A DNA stretch of 64,000 nt. Source: Flavobacterium kayseriense (GTDB taxonomy: Bacteria; Bacteroidota; Bacteroidia; Flavobacteriales; Flavobacteriaceae). Below the pieces are notes generated by a model. The model ran no database searches. It saw only the letters and a program-made list of their open reading frames with translations, and was not told the DNA's origin. The stretch is from the NCBI RefSeq assembly GCF_014305095.1, contig NZ_JACRUI010000003.1, positions 186,001 to 250,000 on the forward strand. The letters run 5' to 3'. A program made the position numbers and the translations under genes. Numbering within the stretch: position 1 is the first letter of the stretch; the number at the start of each line of letters is the position of its first letter. Below, in pieces: positions 26,938 to 36,173 of this stretch.

Positions 26938-28539
26938 TTACTTGACATATACTTTTTGTGATACATAAAATTTGTGATCGAAAATAAATGTAAGTATTAT
27001 CATTTCCGTATTGGCATTTTCTAAACTAAAGTTCATGGTATTATTCCCAATATTCAATCCTTCAATTTCTCCATCATTCACTATTTTACCGTCTATCGAT
27101 GAAATGAAATAATCTAAAGTTGATACGTAAGGTAAATTAAATTGAATTTTAATGATTTTATTAGCAATAGGAATTGGTGAAACAGTAAAAGTAAATGGGT
27201 TTTTCCCATCAATTGATGCCACGCTTAAGTTATTGTTTTTAATTAGTTTAACTTCATAAACAGTAGGGTCGGCAGAAGTAGCAGTATTTTTGTTGTCTGT
27301 AAAACTGCTAATAGTTGGACTTTGAATTCCCCCATAGATATGACCAATTATGAATTCATTTTCCAATATTTGACTAAGCTTAATTACATCATTGTCATAA
27401 TGTGGCAGATTAGTGTTTGGAATAAATTCTGCACCAGCACCTTTGAGATTAGGCATTTCTACAGGTAGATTGTATTCTTTTAGAGTACCATCTGCCAGTC
27501 GTGTTACTCTACTTATTGTTTTTACAAATGGGACATTATTATCTTGAATTAAAGTTGTTCCATTATAATAATACTGGCTAATTCCTCCAAAAAAAACAGT
27601 ATGCATTTGGTTTTCTGTTTGGTCGTATAAACCAACTTTCCCGGAGTGATAGTTACTTAAATATTGGTTAAATTGTGTTTGTGGAAAATAACCGCTGCTT
27701 TTAATGTCTACAGGATAAAGAAAAGGTAAATCTTCATTGATTTGAAAAACACCTGAAGAAATAGTATAGCCTTCTTCTCCGTTTGGAAAGACCTGAGGAA
27801 CTAAATTATAATCTCTTCGATGTAAGTTAATAGCATCGGTAACTGTTGAATAGTTACCATAACTTAATTGCATTCCAGAATTATCAATGGTAAATTTTTG
27901 AATTTGACTTGTATAGGATTGTACAAAAGAACCTCCGTTATTTGGATTATACCTACCTGTAAAAACTTGCCCACCAATTAAGTAAAAATCAGTGCCAATT
28001 TTACCTAATTGCCCGCCAGTATTCTGAAAAATAGCATCAGAAATTTGTTTAAAATAGGTTGTAATTGGCGTTCCTGCAATTACTGCTGTAATTAGGTTAG
28101 GAACATCGACCGAAGTTAGTTTGTCAAATGTAATATGATTATTTGCAGTTGCTGAAAAAGCATAACCACCTATAATATACAATGTATTTTCATCTTGGTA
28201 AAAATTCATATTAGTAGACTGTAATTGTTCTGCAATTCCAGATGAAAGTAAATTTAAAGAAGCAGACCACAATTGTTTCGTATTTATATCAATCACATAT
28301 ATATCTGTATTGTTTTGTGCTTGAGGAAATGCATTGAAAGGTTGTCTGGCATGGATGCCATCTTTTCGTCCTCCAATTACGAGCCATTTACCATTATGTT
28401 GTGCAAAAACATAAGAATGTAATCCAGGTAGGTTAGCTATAGCAATGGGTGTAAGTTGCACATCGTAAGAAAACGAATCTTGTGCTACTGCTGTTTTGAA
28501 GGAAAGTATCAGTATGATTATAAAAATGTATTTTTTCAT
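26938..28539 (-). CDS. Exported Kelch-like beta-propeller protein with C-terminal sorting-like domain
   Basis: 533 residues with a signal peptide ending TAVAQ. Repeated blade segments each contain a double glycine: WLVIGGRKD, LYIIGGYAF, FYLIGGQVF, TVFFGGISQ, the hallmark of Kelch-type propellers. The last 80-90 residues (FTFTVSPIPIANKIIKIQFNLPY...) look like a Bacteroidetes type IX secretion C-terminal domain, which suggests surface delivery. The start abuts the stop of the upstream CxxCH gene, so the two are cotranscribed. Ligand unknown. Confidence 0.72.
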   Translation of the reverse strand: MKKYIFIIILILSFKTAVAQDSFSYDVQLTPIAIANLPGLHSYVFAQHNGKWLVIGGRKDGIHARQPFNAFPQAQNNTDIYVIDINTKQLWSASLNLLSSGIAEQLQSTNMNFYQDENTLYIIGGYAFSATANNHITFDKLTSVDVPNLITAVIAGTPITTYFKQISDAIFQNTGGQLGKIGTDFYLIGGQVFTGRYNPNNGGSFVQSYTSQIQKFTIDNSGMQLSYGNYSTVTDAINLHRRDYNLVPQVFPNGEEGYTISSGVFQINEDLPFLYPVDIKSSGYFPQTQFNQYLSNYHSGKVGLYDQTENQMHTVFFGGISQYYYNGTTLIQDNNVPFVKTISRVTRLADGTLKEYNLPVEMPNLKGAGAEFIPNTNLPHYDNDVIKLSQILENEFIIGHIYGGIQSPTISSFTDNKNTATSADPTVYEVKLIKNNNLSVASIDGKNPFTFTVSPIPIANKIIKIQFNLPYVSTLDYFISSIDGKIVNDGEIEGLNIGNNTMNFSLENANTEMIILTFIFDHKFYVSQKVYVK

Positions 28540-28540
28540 T

Positions 28541-28888
28541 TTACCTACGTTTTAAATTATTAGTACTTTCAACATCGGTCGAAATAGTATTCTCTTTGTT
28601 GACTTTTTTAGTTTTAGATTTTAAGACTTTAAATGATTTTTCTTTAAAATTTATAGAATCATCTTGTTCAATAATTCTGATACTATCTTGAATAATCGGA
28701 TTGTCGTTTTGGCAATCGTGACACTTTGCACAACTCACCATTGCTTGTGAAAAATGAGATTTAGGCTTTTTTAAATCACTTTCATTGATTTTCATGACAC
28801 TCATATACTTTTGACTGATATCTGTAACTTTAAAGCTTGAAAAAGCAAATAAGGCTATCATACTTGTAATTATTATTTTAATTTTCAT
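28541..28888 (-). CDS. Small exported protein with one CxxCH motif
   Basis: 115 residues. A signal peptide (about 1-20) is followed by HFSQAMVSCAKCHDCQND. CAKCH is a c-type haem attachment motif, with another Cys two residues later. The rest is charged and shows no cytochrome fold, so it could be a minimal monohaem protein or a zinc/disulfide site. One base separates it from the Kelch-like gene, which suggests a functional pair. Confidence 0.65.
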   Translation of the reverse strand: MKIKIIITSMIALFAFSSFKVTDISQKYMSVMKINESDLKKPKSHFSQAMVSCAKCHDCQNDNPIIQDSIRIIEQDDSINFKEKSFKVLKSKTKKVNKENTISTDVESTNNLKRR

Positions 28889-28963
28889 TTAGGTACATGG
28901 TATAGTATTGCCTCATAACTAGGAAAATGTTACGGGCTTAATTCTTTTTTATTTTGAGGATTA

Positions 28964-29293
28964 TTAAACTAAAGGAATAAACTTTGGCGGTTGCCAAATG
29001 GAGCTGATATATTGAGAAATAAAAATCTTTTCGTAATTGGATTTCTCTTTTTTAATCGGTTCAAATAATGGTATAACTAAAATAAATGGTATGAATTGCG
29101 CATTAATACATTGAGAGGGACTAAAGTTTAAATTCATTATAACATTTCCTCTTTCACAACTTGATTGGGAGTCATTATTTGTTTTACATGATGATTGATT
29201 TTTTTCAAAAAATTCCATCTTCATCACTCTAACAGATGGGAGTGCAGTTAGAATAGTTAAATAAAAACATAATAGATACGCAAAAAATTTCAT
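28964..29293 (-). CDS. Small membrane protein with terminal IWQPP motif, paralogue 2
   Basis: 109 residues. Same architecture as 25703-26032: hydrophobic N-terminus MKFFAYLLCFYLTILTALPSVRVMKM, a Cys-containing middle (SSCKTNNDSQSSC) and the tail YISSIWQPP. It heads the block that runs through the CxxCH and Kelch-like genes. About 265 bases upstream are gene-free, with no clear regulon operator. Confidence 0.65.
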   Translation of the reverse strand: MKFFAYLLCFYLTILTALPSVRVMKMEFFEKNQSSCKTNNDSQSSCERGNVIMNLNFSPSQCINAQFIPFILVIPLFEPIKKEKSNYEKIFISQYISSIWQPPKFIPLV

Positions 29294-29558
29294 GGTATAA
29301 ATTTATTGTTTTAAACAATTAAATCATTTTTTTTAATTAGCTAGAAATCAAAAAGAGCGCCATTAAAATCAGAACTAGATCTTCAATACTAGTTACGATT
29401 CTCATAGGTGAAATTAAAATGTAACGCTATTAAGCACATTTTACGTCACGTTTATAATAGTATTTTTTATACCTCCCATTCTAGGCCAAAAGAATATTGC
29501 CTATAATCATCTAGTTCCCAGATTGTGTATTTATCAAAATAAAAGGAAACGGTATCTG

Positions 29559-29867
29559 TTACAGTTTGTAATATTCTAATTGGTAGTCGCCTATGTGTTT
29601 TTTATTTTCTTCAATGGATTTTTTATGTTTAATATAGTTCACTGTTCCAAAAACAAAAATGATAAATGAAGTGAAGAAAAGTGCGATTTCAATCAGTAAA
29701 CTATTTTCAATTTTCAGTAGATTTCTCAAACTCAAGCCTGCAATCAAAAAATACATGGAGGTTCTTAAAAAGGCAAAAAAAGTAGATTGATTTGCCAATG
29801 TTGTTCGTTGCAATGCTAACTTCTCTCTTAAAATTAAGTCTTTATTACGTGCGTTATCTGTTTTCAT
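29559..29867 (-). CDS. DUF202 (YidH-like) membrane protein
   Basis: The start is taken at ATG 29867 (MKTDNARNKD), which overlaps the stop of the upstream gene as ATGA. The frame also continues to 29909, but those codons belong to that gene's region. About 102 residues: LALQRTTLANQSTFFAFLRTSMYFLIAGLSL is the DUF202 signature (conserved ER-T-LAxxRT pattern), with two to three membrane helices. Function unknown in the family. Cotranscribed with the DUF2892 gene. Confidence 0.82.
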   Translation of the reverse strand: MKTDNARNKDLILREKLALQRTTLANQSTFFAFLRTSMYFLIAGLSLRNLLKIENSLLIEIALFFTSFIIFVFGTVNYIKHKKSIEENKKHIGDYQLEYYKL

Positions 29868-30064
29868 TTTTTTCGTGTGTTTATTCCAAATGGCAAATAC
29901 AAAGGGCAAAAACTGGCAAACGATGTTAGAATGAAAATACTCGCAAAAGCACTTAGTACAATTGCTAATATGCCATTGATTAAGTTGGTATAGTACAGTA
30001 TTCCAACAAGAACAGCGAATGCAAAACGAATGATTTTATCAACAGTACCCATATTTTTTTTCAT
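29864..30064 (-). CDS. DUF2892 (YgaP-type membrane domain) protein
   Basis: 66 residues with two hydrophobic segments (FAFAVLVGILYYTN and GILAIVLSAFASIFIL) and the family ending SFCPLYLPFGI. This domain is often fused to or encoded next to rhodaneses, consistent with the sulfur context. First gene of a two-gene unit under the operator at 30114. Confidence 0.85.
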   Translation of the reverse strand: MKKNMGTVDKIIRFAFAVLVGILYYTNLINGILAIVLSAFASIFILTSFASFCPLYLPFGINTRKK

Positions 30065-30113
30065 AGGAATCTATTTTACATCTACGAAAGTAGTTCGTAA
30101 AAATGGAAATCTA

Positions 30114-30129
30114 TGTAACAAAAGTCACA
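30114..30129 (-). promoter_or_regulatory. Crp/Fnr-type operator of the DUF2892-DUF202 unit
   Basis: Plus-strand TGTAACAAAAGTCACA, nearly symmetric, with the -7 box TACTTTCG (30092-30085, one mismatch) at the standard 29.5-base distance. Confidence 0.75.
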
Positions 30130-30440
30130 TCGTTTCAAATTATACTATTTTGGTTGTTACATTATGAAGAGATCTTCAATAATATTAGATAAAGGTATAG
30201 CCTTTTGAGTTTTTTTGATAATCTGTATTTATCCTTTATAAATTGTTAATAGTCAGCGATTAGTATTCCCTCAATATAATTATGGACTTCTAGGTGTAGA
30301 AAAATAATTTTAAATCAGCGTCTTAATTACCTCTCGTCATAAACCAATTTGTATTTTATGTATTAGTTATATTCCTTAGGTATTGTTTTTACATTCAGAT
30401 TTGAATTTCAAAAACAACTAGTTGTTGATTAATACCTAAC
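30130..30440. other. Intergenic region downstream of the YeiH-like gene
   Basis: About 310 bases of AT-rich sequence. I see no hairpin with a clear T-run, no repeat and no open frame with coding character. Confidence 0.4.
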
Positions 30441-31418
30441 TTAAATAAATTGTAACCCAACTAAAACCAATACAATTTGTGCTAAAAATATAATTAATCC
30501 AAAAAACAATCCTTTTTTACCGGATTGAATTAGTGACGTAATACTAACATTAAGGCCAATTGCAGTCATAGCTATTGTTAAGACAATCTTTACCATCGTA
30601 TTCATAATCTCAAGTAAAAATTTATCAAAGTCTATTAACGAAACTAAAATGGTAATTACTAAAAAGCTCCATAAATACCACGGCAATTGTAAGTGTTGCT
30701 TCCAATTTTTTGTTGTTTTTTGTTCTGATATATAATTGAAAAGTATCAATGCAGGCGATAATAATGCAATTCTTGCTAATTTTATGGTTATTGCATCTTC
30801 ACCAATTAGTTGTGACATTGAGAAACCAGCACCAGCTACGTTACCCACAGAATGAAGGGATCCACCGATAAGGATGCTACTATCAAATGAGGATATTTTT
30901 AAGGTTGTTAAAACAAATGGTAAAAGTAACATGCCTATCGTTCCATATAAATTAACTACAGCCAAGGCAATACCTACATCTTCTTTATTTTTTTGTAGGG
31001 AGGGCGATAATGCAGCAATTGCACTTGATCCACAAATGGCAGTTCCAAAACCTACTAACAAACCTGCTGAACTAGGGCATTTTATTTTTTTTGAGAGATA
31101 TACGGTAAGTAATAATACAAGCAAAACCACAACAGTTATTAATATAAAACTTTGCAAACCTAACTTTGCAATATGTGTATAATTGATGCCAAATGCTAAA
31201 AAAATTACTGAATATTCCAACATTTTTGAACTTGTAAAGTTTATTCCTGAATGAAATTCTGATGGAATTTTAACAAGATTACCAATTATCAGCCCAACTA
31301 ATAAACCCAACAGAATACTATTGAAAAAAGTAAAAAAATTAGAAACTACTAATACAAATAGTCCTAAAACTATTGCGAAAATTATTCCTTTGTGATTTTT
31401 TTTTATTGTATCCATCAT
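30441..31418 (-). CDS. YeiH/UPF0324 family membrane transporter
   Basis: 325 residues, about ten membrane helices. Family features visible: LLGLLVGLIIGN, FGTAICGSSAIAALSPSL (GTAICGxSAI) and GGSLHSVGNVAGAGFSM. The family is annotated as putative sulfate exporters, and taurine/sulfite links are reported in other bacteria. In this setting it would dispose of sulfate or sulfite produced by sulfur oxidation. Confidence 0.85.
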   Translation of the reverse strand: MMDTIKKNHKGIIFAIVLGLFVLVVSNFFTFFNSILLGLLVGLIIGNLVKIPSEFHSGINFTSSKMLEYSVIFLAFGINYTHIAKLGLQSFILITVVVLLVLLLTVYLSKKIKCPSSAGLLVGFGTAICGSSAIAALSPSLQKNKEDVGIALAVVNLYGTIGMLLLPFVLTTLKISSFDSSILIGGSLHSVGNVAGAGFSMSQLIGEDAITIKLARIALLSPALILFNYISEQKTTKNWKQHLQLPWYLWSFLVITILVSLIDFDKFLLEIMNTMVKIVLTIAMTAIGLNVSITSLIQSGKKGLFFGLIIFLAQIVLVLVGLQFI

Positions 31419-31510
31419 TTTTGTTTGCCTAAACTATTTAAAGTTTTTCAAATTTTTAAAGTCCTATCTAACAATAGGTGTTCTACTAATTCAGTATTTA
31501 AATTTAAATT

Positions 31511-31539
31511 TGTAACTTATTCTTAATGAATAAGTTACA
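31511..31539 (-). promoter_or_regulatory. Long inverted repeat upstream of the YeiH-like gene
   Basis: TGTAACTTATTC (31511-31522) and GAATAAGTTACA (31528-31539) are perfect complements with a five-base spacer. The arms start and end with the TGTAAC/GTTACA half-sites of the regulon, but the spacing is wider. It could be a variant operator for the YeiH-like gene (start 31418) or a hairpin behind the thioredoxin relic. Confidence 0.5.
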
Positions 31540-31631
31540 GTAATTCAATCTATATCTTGCAAGAATAAATATTTGAATTAATTTTGATTATCATTTCAAT
31601 TTCTCTTATTATGACTGCTATTTATATTCAT

Positions 31632-31930
31632 TTAATTACTCTTTTCTAAAATAATATTTATTATTTCGTCTGCTGACAAGACACCGGATTGTTTCCACAA
31701 TTGTTTCCCATTTTGAAATAATAGTAATGAAGGAACTCCAAGAGCTTGATAGCTTTGTGCTAATTTTTGTTCTTTGTCTACATCTATTTAATAATAGTAA
31801 TACGGTCTTGAAGACTGTCCTTTACTTGATTTAGAACTGGTAAAAGCATTTGGCAAGGTCCACACGAAGTGGTAAAGAAATCTACCAAAACTGGTTTTTC
31901 AGAATTTATAATGTCATTGAAATTACTCAT
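31632..31930 (-). pseudogene. Thioredoxin with a single-base frameshift
   Basis: ATG at 31930. The first frame reads MSNFNDIINSEKPVLVDFF then TTSCGPCQMLLPVLNQV with the CGPC redox motif, and runs into stops after DRITIIK. Shifting frame by one base near 31785-31793 (loss of one A in an A-run) restores IDVDKEQKLAQSY...LGVPSLLLFQNGK...LWKQSGVLSADEI to a TAA at 31632. All thioredoxin landmarks, including the cis-proline GVPS, are intact otherwise. A recent inactivation or a sequencing error. Its start overlaps the DUF2892 gene upstream. Confidence 0.85.
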
Positions 31931-32129
31931 TTTCTTCTTTTTTTGAAGGAATAGCACAAGCATTATTGCCGCAACAACCTACGCTAAACAATGCCATTAC
32001 AGTAAAAACAACACCTAGAATTATCATTAAATATTGCTGTGTTTGAAAAGATTGAATTATAATATAAACTCCCAGAATTAATCGAATGGCTCGCATAAAG
32101 TTCCAGTTGGTAAAAAGTATTTTTAACAT
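31923..32129 (-). CDS. Second DUF2892-like small membrane protein
   Basis: About 68 residues from ATG 32129 (MLKILFTNWNFMRAIRLILG); the upstream in-frame ATG at 32156 overlaps the DinB gene and is less likely. Two hydrophobic segments (AIRLILGVYIIIQSF and LMIILGVVFTVMALFSVGCCG) and a Cys-rich end (GCCGNNACAI). Overlaps the start of the frameshifted thioredoxin, so it was cotranscribed with it. Confidence 0.75.
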   Translation of the reverse strand: MLKILFTNWNFMRAIRLILGVYIIIQSFQTQQYLMIILGVVFTVMALFSVGCCGNNACAIPSKKEENE

Positions 32130-32148
32130 TGTTTTGTAATTATAGTTA

Positions 32149-32604
32149 TTATACAAATTTTCTAATATTGATCATAAAACCAAGATGAATTCCTTCGTGA
32201 TAATTATTGAAATTTATGGCTTCTTCAAATGTTGCTAAATGAAAACCGATATGGGTTTCGTACGGCATAAACGAAACAAACTTTCCTGTATCGTAGTCAT
32301 CTTTGGTTTGTTGGATCAATGAAATCAACAATTCTTTTATTTCGTCAACTTCTTCTTGTGTTGTAGTTTGGGTTGGTACCGAACCGTATTTGTATTTGTT
32401 ATGAAATTCTTTGGAGATTGCAACTGGTAAACCCGATAGTCTGTAAACTAAACCTTGTTGAGTAGTAATGATATGACCAATGTTCCAAATCAAATTGTTT
32501 TTAAATCCTTCAGGTATTTTGTTGAGTTGCTCTAAAGTAAGTTGTTCTAAAAACGCTAAATGTAATTTTCGGTTAGTTTCCCAAATTTTGAATGTTGATT
32601 GCAT
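32149..32604 (-). CDS. DinB-family protein
   Basis: 151 residues, a four-helix bundle of the DinB/YfiT type. The three metal-binding histidines are seen in NIGHIITTQ, and near the C-terminus in NNYHEGIHLGF. Bacteroidetes members are often annotated as thiol-dependent (bacillithiol) transferases. Heads the DinB, DUF2892, thioredoxin unit. No regulon operator is seen upstream. Confidence 0.85.
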   Translation of the reverse strand: MQSTFKIWETNRKLHLAFLEQLTLEQLNKIPEGFKNNLIWNIGHIITTQQGLVYRLSGLPVAISKEFHNKYKYGSVPTQTTTQEEVDEIKELLISLIQQTKDDYDTGKFVSFMPYETHIGFHLATFEEAINFNNYHEGIHLGFMINIRKFV

Positions 32605-32690
32605 CTTTTATAATTTTTATAAAAATAGTCCAATTCAAAACAGGCATCAAGCTGTTTCAAACTGAACTATTATTGCGTGATTTATGAATT

Positions 32691-33071
32691 TTATTTTTTC
32701 AGTTTTGCGTTAACATCTTCCCAACGGCCACCATTGATAACATTTGTAATGTGATTTTGTTCTAAAATAGCTTTGGCTTGGCTGCTTCTACTACCGCTTT
32801 GACAAAAAACAACAATGCTTTTTTTACCTTTGAATCTTATCAATTGCTTCTCAACTTGGTCTAAAGGTATATTTACTGCTCCTTTTACACTTCCTTGAGC
32901 AAACTCTGCTGCTGTTCTAACATCTACATATAATGTCTCCTTTTTTATAATTGGTCTTGCCTTTTGACTTGTCGGGTTTTTTATTGTTGCTTTTGTGTTT
33001 TGCGCACTGATTGTGTTGCTCGAAAAAGATGTGATTAACAATAGTAAACCAATTTTTATTAAATTCCTCAT
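32691..33071 (-). CDS. Exported rhodanese-like sulfurtransferase
   Basis: 126 residues with a signal peptide (MRNLIKIGLLLLITSFSSNTISAQ). A single rhodanese domain follows (TLYVDVRTAAEFAQGSVKGAVNIPL), with active-site Cys90 in the loop CQSGSRSS. Paralogue of the next upstream gene, which lacks the signal, so a tandem duplication has given a periplasmic and a cytoplasmic copy. It probably accepts sulfane sulfur in the periplasm. Overlaps its paralogue by 4 bases. Confidence 0.9.
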   Translation of the reverse strand: MRNLIKIGLLLLITSFSSNTISAQNTKATIKNPTSQKARPIIKKETLYVDVRTAAEFAQGSVKGAVNIPLDQVEKQLIRFKGKKSIVVFCQSGSRSSQAKAILEQNHITNVINGGRWEDVNAKLKK

Positions 33072-33388
33072 GCTTTATTTAGTGCTGCATTTACATCTTG
33101 CCAAGTTCCGCCGTTAGTAACATTAGTAAATCCATTTTGTTCTAAAATTGATTTTGCTTGTCCGCTGCGGTTACCGCTTCTACAAAAAACTACAATATTT
33201 TCTTTGTCTTTAAATTTTTCCAATTGATTTTGTACTTGATCTAACGGAATATTTACAGAACCTTTGACATTGCCTTCAGCGAATTCTCCAGGAGAACGAA
33301 CGTCTACTAAAAATGCTCCCTTATTAATTACTATTTCTAAATTCTCATCGTTGCTACTGCCACCAAATATATTTCCAAAAATTCCCAT
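33068..33388 (-). CDS. Cytoplasmic rhodanese-like sulfurtransferase
   Basis: 106 residues, one rhodanese domain (FLVDVRSPGEFAEGNVKGSVNIPL) with active-site Cys69 in CRSGNRSG. No signal peptide. First gene of the rhodanese pair. Related to the downstream exported copy by about half of its residues. Confidence 0.9.
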   Translation of the reverse strand: MGIFGNIFGGSSNDENLEIVINKGAFLVDVRSPGEFAEGNVKGSVNIPLDQVQNQLEKFKDKENIVVFCRSGNRSGQAKSILEQNGFTNVTNGGTWQDVNAALNKA

Positions 33389-33414
33389 AATTATTTTTAT
33401 TTAACGGTTGATTT

Positions 33415-34540
33415 ATTATTCTTTTACTACTGTGTTCTGACGCATAAGATTGGATTTAAGAGCAGTTATTTTTGCAATTGCGTTGCAACCAACTCTATCT
33501 TCGCTAAAGTTCCTATACCCTATATGTGTAACTATTTCTATATCAAATCCTGTTTCAGTAACTAAGACAATCGGTTCTTTTACGTCGACAATTAAAGCAC
33601 CTACCTAAAGAGCTCGATCACCATTAATACCAATTTTTATTGATTGAGGGATATATCCTTTTGCAAAATCACTATTGTCTCTTGTCTTTAAAATTTAAGT
33701 TCCGTTTTATTAACCTACATTTTCAAATGCTACAGCATTACTATCTTTAATGCCATTATTGAATACTTTCTTCCAAACTTCTATTTCCGTCTTATCCATA
33801 GCTACTTTCATATTAAAGGAGGCAAGGGGAGGGCAAAAACTTTCGCCAACTTATTGAACAAGTTCTGTTTACGTACTATTGCCGCGTGGAGCACAATTGG
33901 CAGCTTTATGTTGACCAATTTTCAGAATAGTTTTTTTACTCCTGTTTTTTCAACACGGAGAAACTACACCGCGAGCATGGTGTACAAGTACAATATCATC
34001 TAACTTCATTACCTTGTCTCTTACCTAATGAAATGATACTGCAACCAACTCTTCTTACTTCATTATTCCACTTTTTGAGCTAAATCAGGACAGCGTATAT
34101 TACCAATACATGAAGTATGCTGCGAGAAAATAATATGCTCTTTTCCGTATTTATCAATCAGTAAGTAAGTAGAGCGTAGTCTCCATAGCGTGACCGGGCC
34201 TATGCATTACTTATATTTTGATAGTGTGATTTGTAAAACCCTGATTGTCTTTGGCCGAAATGAATTCAACTTCTGACTTTGCATTGGGGCCATTCACAAT
34301 TTTTGCATCTATTTTTTTAATCCAATCAAAATGTCAAGAAACAAAATCCGCATGAAAATGGGTTGCAAAAATATACTTTAATTCTACTCCTTCTTGTATT
34401 AACCTTTCCATATCAAGTTCTGTTTCCAGTAGCAAATCTAGAATCGCTAGTTCGCTATTTTAGGTCACGTATGATGCTCCTTGTATTAGTCACTCCGTAT
34501 ATATTTGCTCTATTTTATTTTATTACGAATTTGAATGTAT
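33415..34540 (-). pseudogene. Decayed metallo-beta-lactamase/rhodanese fusion gene
   Basis: Reading the minus strand, 34380-34338 encodes KYIFATHFHADFVS, the THxHxD metal motif, then a stop. Scattered pieces in different frames follow, such as DAKIVNGPNAKS, HRPGHAMETTLYLLIDKYGKEH and GNIRCPDLAQ. Near 33690-33420 come SDFAKGYIPQSIKIGINGD and VTETGFDIEIVTHIGYRN. The order matches the intact gene at 36229-37644. Many stops and frameshifts. A third, dead copy of the family within 4 kb. Confidence 0.85.
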
Positions 34541-34549
34541 TGCTATCAA

Positions 34550-35941
34550 TTAAGCTATTACGGGATTGCCTTCACTAACCCATTCATTCATTCCTGGGGA
34601 ATAGTTTACAACATTGGTATACCCATTTTTTATTAATAGAGAATAACCAATTGAAGCTCTATCACCGCCTTGACAATGGATTACAACTTTTTTATCTTTG
34701 CTTATCTTATCTAAATTATTTACCATAGTCCCTACAAATACATTGTCAGCTCCTTCTATATGACCAGCATTAAATTCAGCAGCGCCACGAAGATCTACGA
34801 TCTGAACATTTGGTTCTCCTTTTAAAGCTTTTAGTTCTTCAAGAGAAATGAAGTGGGATTGATCCAAATTTCCTGCGAACGTTTCAGTTGAAGGAATGTA
34901 ACCATAAATGTTGTCAAGACCAATTCGCATTAGTTTTCTGGTGAGATCATCTAACTGGGAATCCGGAGCAAGTACCATAAAAGGTTCCTCGTAAGTTAAA
35001 AACCATCCTGCCCAAGTGGCAAAAGAGTTATTGCCTTGAATGTTAATACTTCCAGGTATAAATCCTTTTGAAAACTCTGATTTGTCTCTGGCGTCAATCA
35101 ATTTGATTCCTTTTGCTAAAGCTTCTGTTAATTCTATTTGATTTAACTTTTTTAATTTAGGAACCGCTGTTAAAAGTGGACGATCAACTTTATTTAAGTG
35201 CTTCATCATCGCAAAATATTTTGGTGGTTCGGGCTGATCCGTCAATAAATATTTTACAAAACCTTTTTCATCATGCTTGTATTGAAATGCCCAATTTCTC
35301 AATTTCTCGTATCCTACTGTTGTGCTTGGAACTGATCCTAACGATTTGCCACAAGCTGATCCCGCACCGTGTCCAGGCCATACTTGAATGAAATCTGGAA
35401 GATTATTGAATTTTTGAACAGATTGGTACATTTGTAAAGCACCAGCATCAGCTGTGCCAACAACACCAGCTGCTTTCTCTAGCAAATCGGGTCTTCCAAC
35501 ATCACCCACAAATACAAAATCCCCAGTGAACAGCATTACTGGCTCATCGCTGGCAGGAGTATCTGTAAGAAGGAAACTGATACTTTCAGGAGTATGTCCT
35601 GGTGTATGTATAACTTCTAATATAAGATTTCCAAGTTTTATTTTTTGACCATCTTTTAATCCAATATGTGGGAATTCATATTCCCAACCTTCACCACCTT
35701 CATCTGAAAGATACATATCAGCACCAGTTAAAGCGGCTAATTCTCTTGATCCAGCGAGAAAATCTGCATGAATGTGCGTTTCAAGAATATGAGTAATTTT
35801 CATATTATTTTGCTTTGCAATTTCGAGGTAAGTATCTACATCTCTTTTTGCATCAATTACAGCTGCTACTCCCGCTTTTTGGCAGCCAATAAAATAACTG
35901 GCTTGCGCTAAACTTTTATCGTAAATGTGTTGAAAAAACAT
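34550..35941 (-). CDS. Metallo-beta-lactamase/double rhodanese protein (persulfide dioxygenase-like), copy 1
   Basis: 463 residues. The N-terminal ETHE1-type metallo-beta-lactamase domain has THIHAD (55-60), HTPGHTPES and WPGHGAGSACGKS. Two rhodanese domains follow: the first (LIDARDKSEFSKGFIP) has lost its active cysteine, and the second has HCQGGDRAS with the catalytic Cys. ETHE1-type enzymes oxidise glutathione- or thiol-bound persulfide to sulfite. The fused rhodanese would move sulfane sulfur between persulfide and acceptors. Operator at 36007 and a one-mismatch -7 box upstream. Confidence 0.9.
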   Translation of the reverse strand: MFFQHIYDKSLAQASYFIGCQKAGVAAVIDAKRDVDTYLEIAKQNNMKITHILETHIHADFLAGSRELAALTGADMYLSDEGGEGWEYEFPHIGLKDGQKIKLGNLILEVIHTPGHTPESISFLLTDTPASDEPVMLFTGDFVFVGDVGRPDLLEKAAGVVGTADAGALQMYQSVQKFNNLPDFIQVWPGHGAGSACGKSLGSVPSTTVGYEKLRNWAFQYKHDEKGFVKYLLTDQPEPPKYFAMMKHLNKVDRPLLTAVPKLKKLNQIELTEALAKGIKLIDARDKSEFSKGFIPGSINIQGNNSFATWAGWFLTYEEPFMVLAPDSQLDDLTRKLMRIGLDNIYGYIPSTETFAGNLDQSHFISLEELKALKGEPNVQIVDLRGAAEFNAGHIEGADNVFVGTMVNNLDKISKDKKVVIHCQGGDRASIGYSLLIKNGYTNVVNYSPGMNEWVSEGNPVIA

Positions 35942-36006
35942 ACCTTTTATTTTTAGGTTACTTTACTAAATAGAAATCGAAATTACGGATTACATTTATT
36001 AAGAAC

Positions 36007-36022
36007 TGTGACATAAGTTACA
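36007..36022 (-). promoter_or_regulatory. Crp/Fnr-type operator of metallo-beta-lactamase/rhodanese copy 1
   Basis: Plus-strand TGTGACATAAGTTACA, with -7 box TAATTTCG (35985-35978, one mismatch) at the standard 29.5-base distance. Confidence 0.75.
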
Positions 36023-36173
36023 CAAGCTTTTTTTATCACTATAAGTGCTATTTTATTAGTGGGATTATCATAAGCGAGAGCTACATTTTTTTGATACTTC
36101 TCTTTTGCAATTGGATTTTTTTTGATGAAATTTATTGAATGGGTAATGGTAGCATTTATTGAGACCTAGCAAA

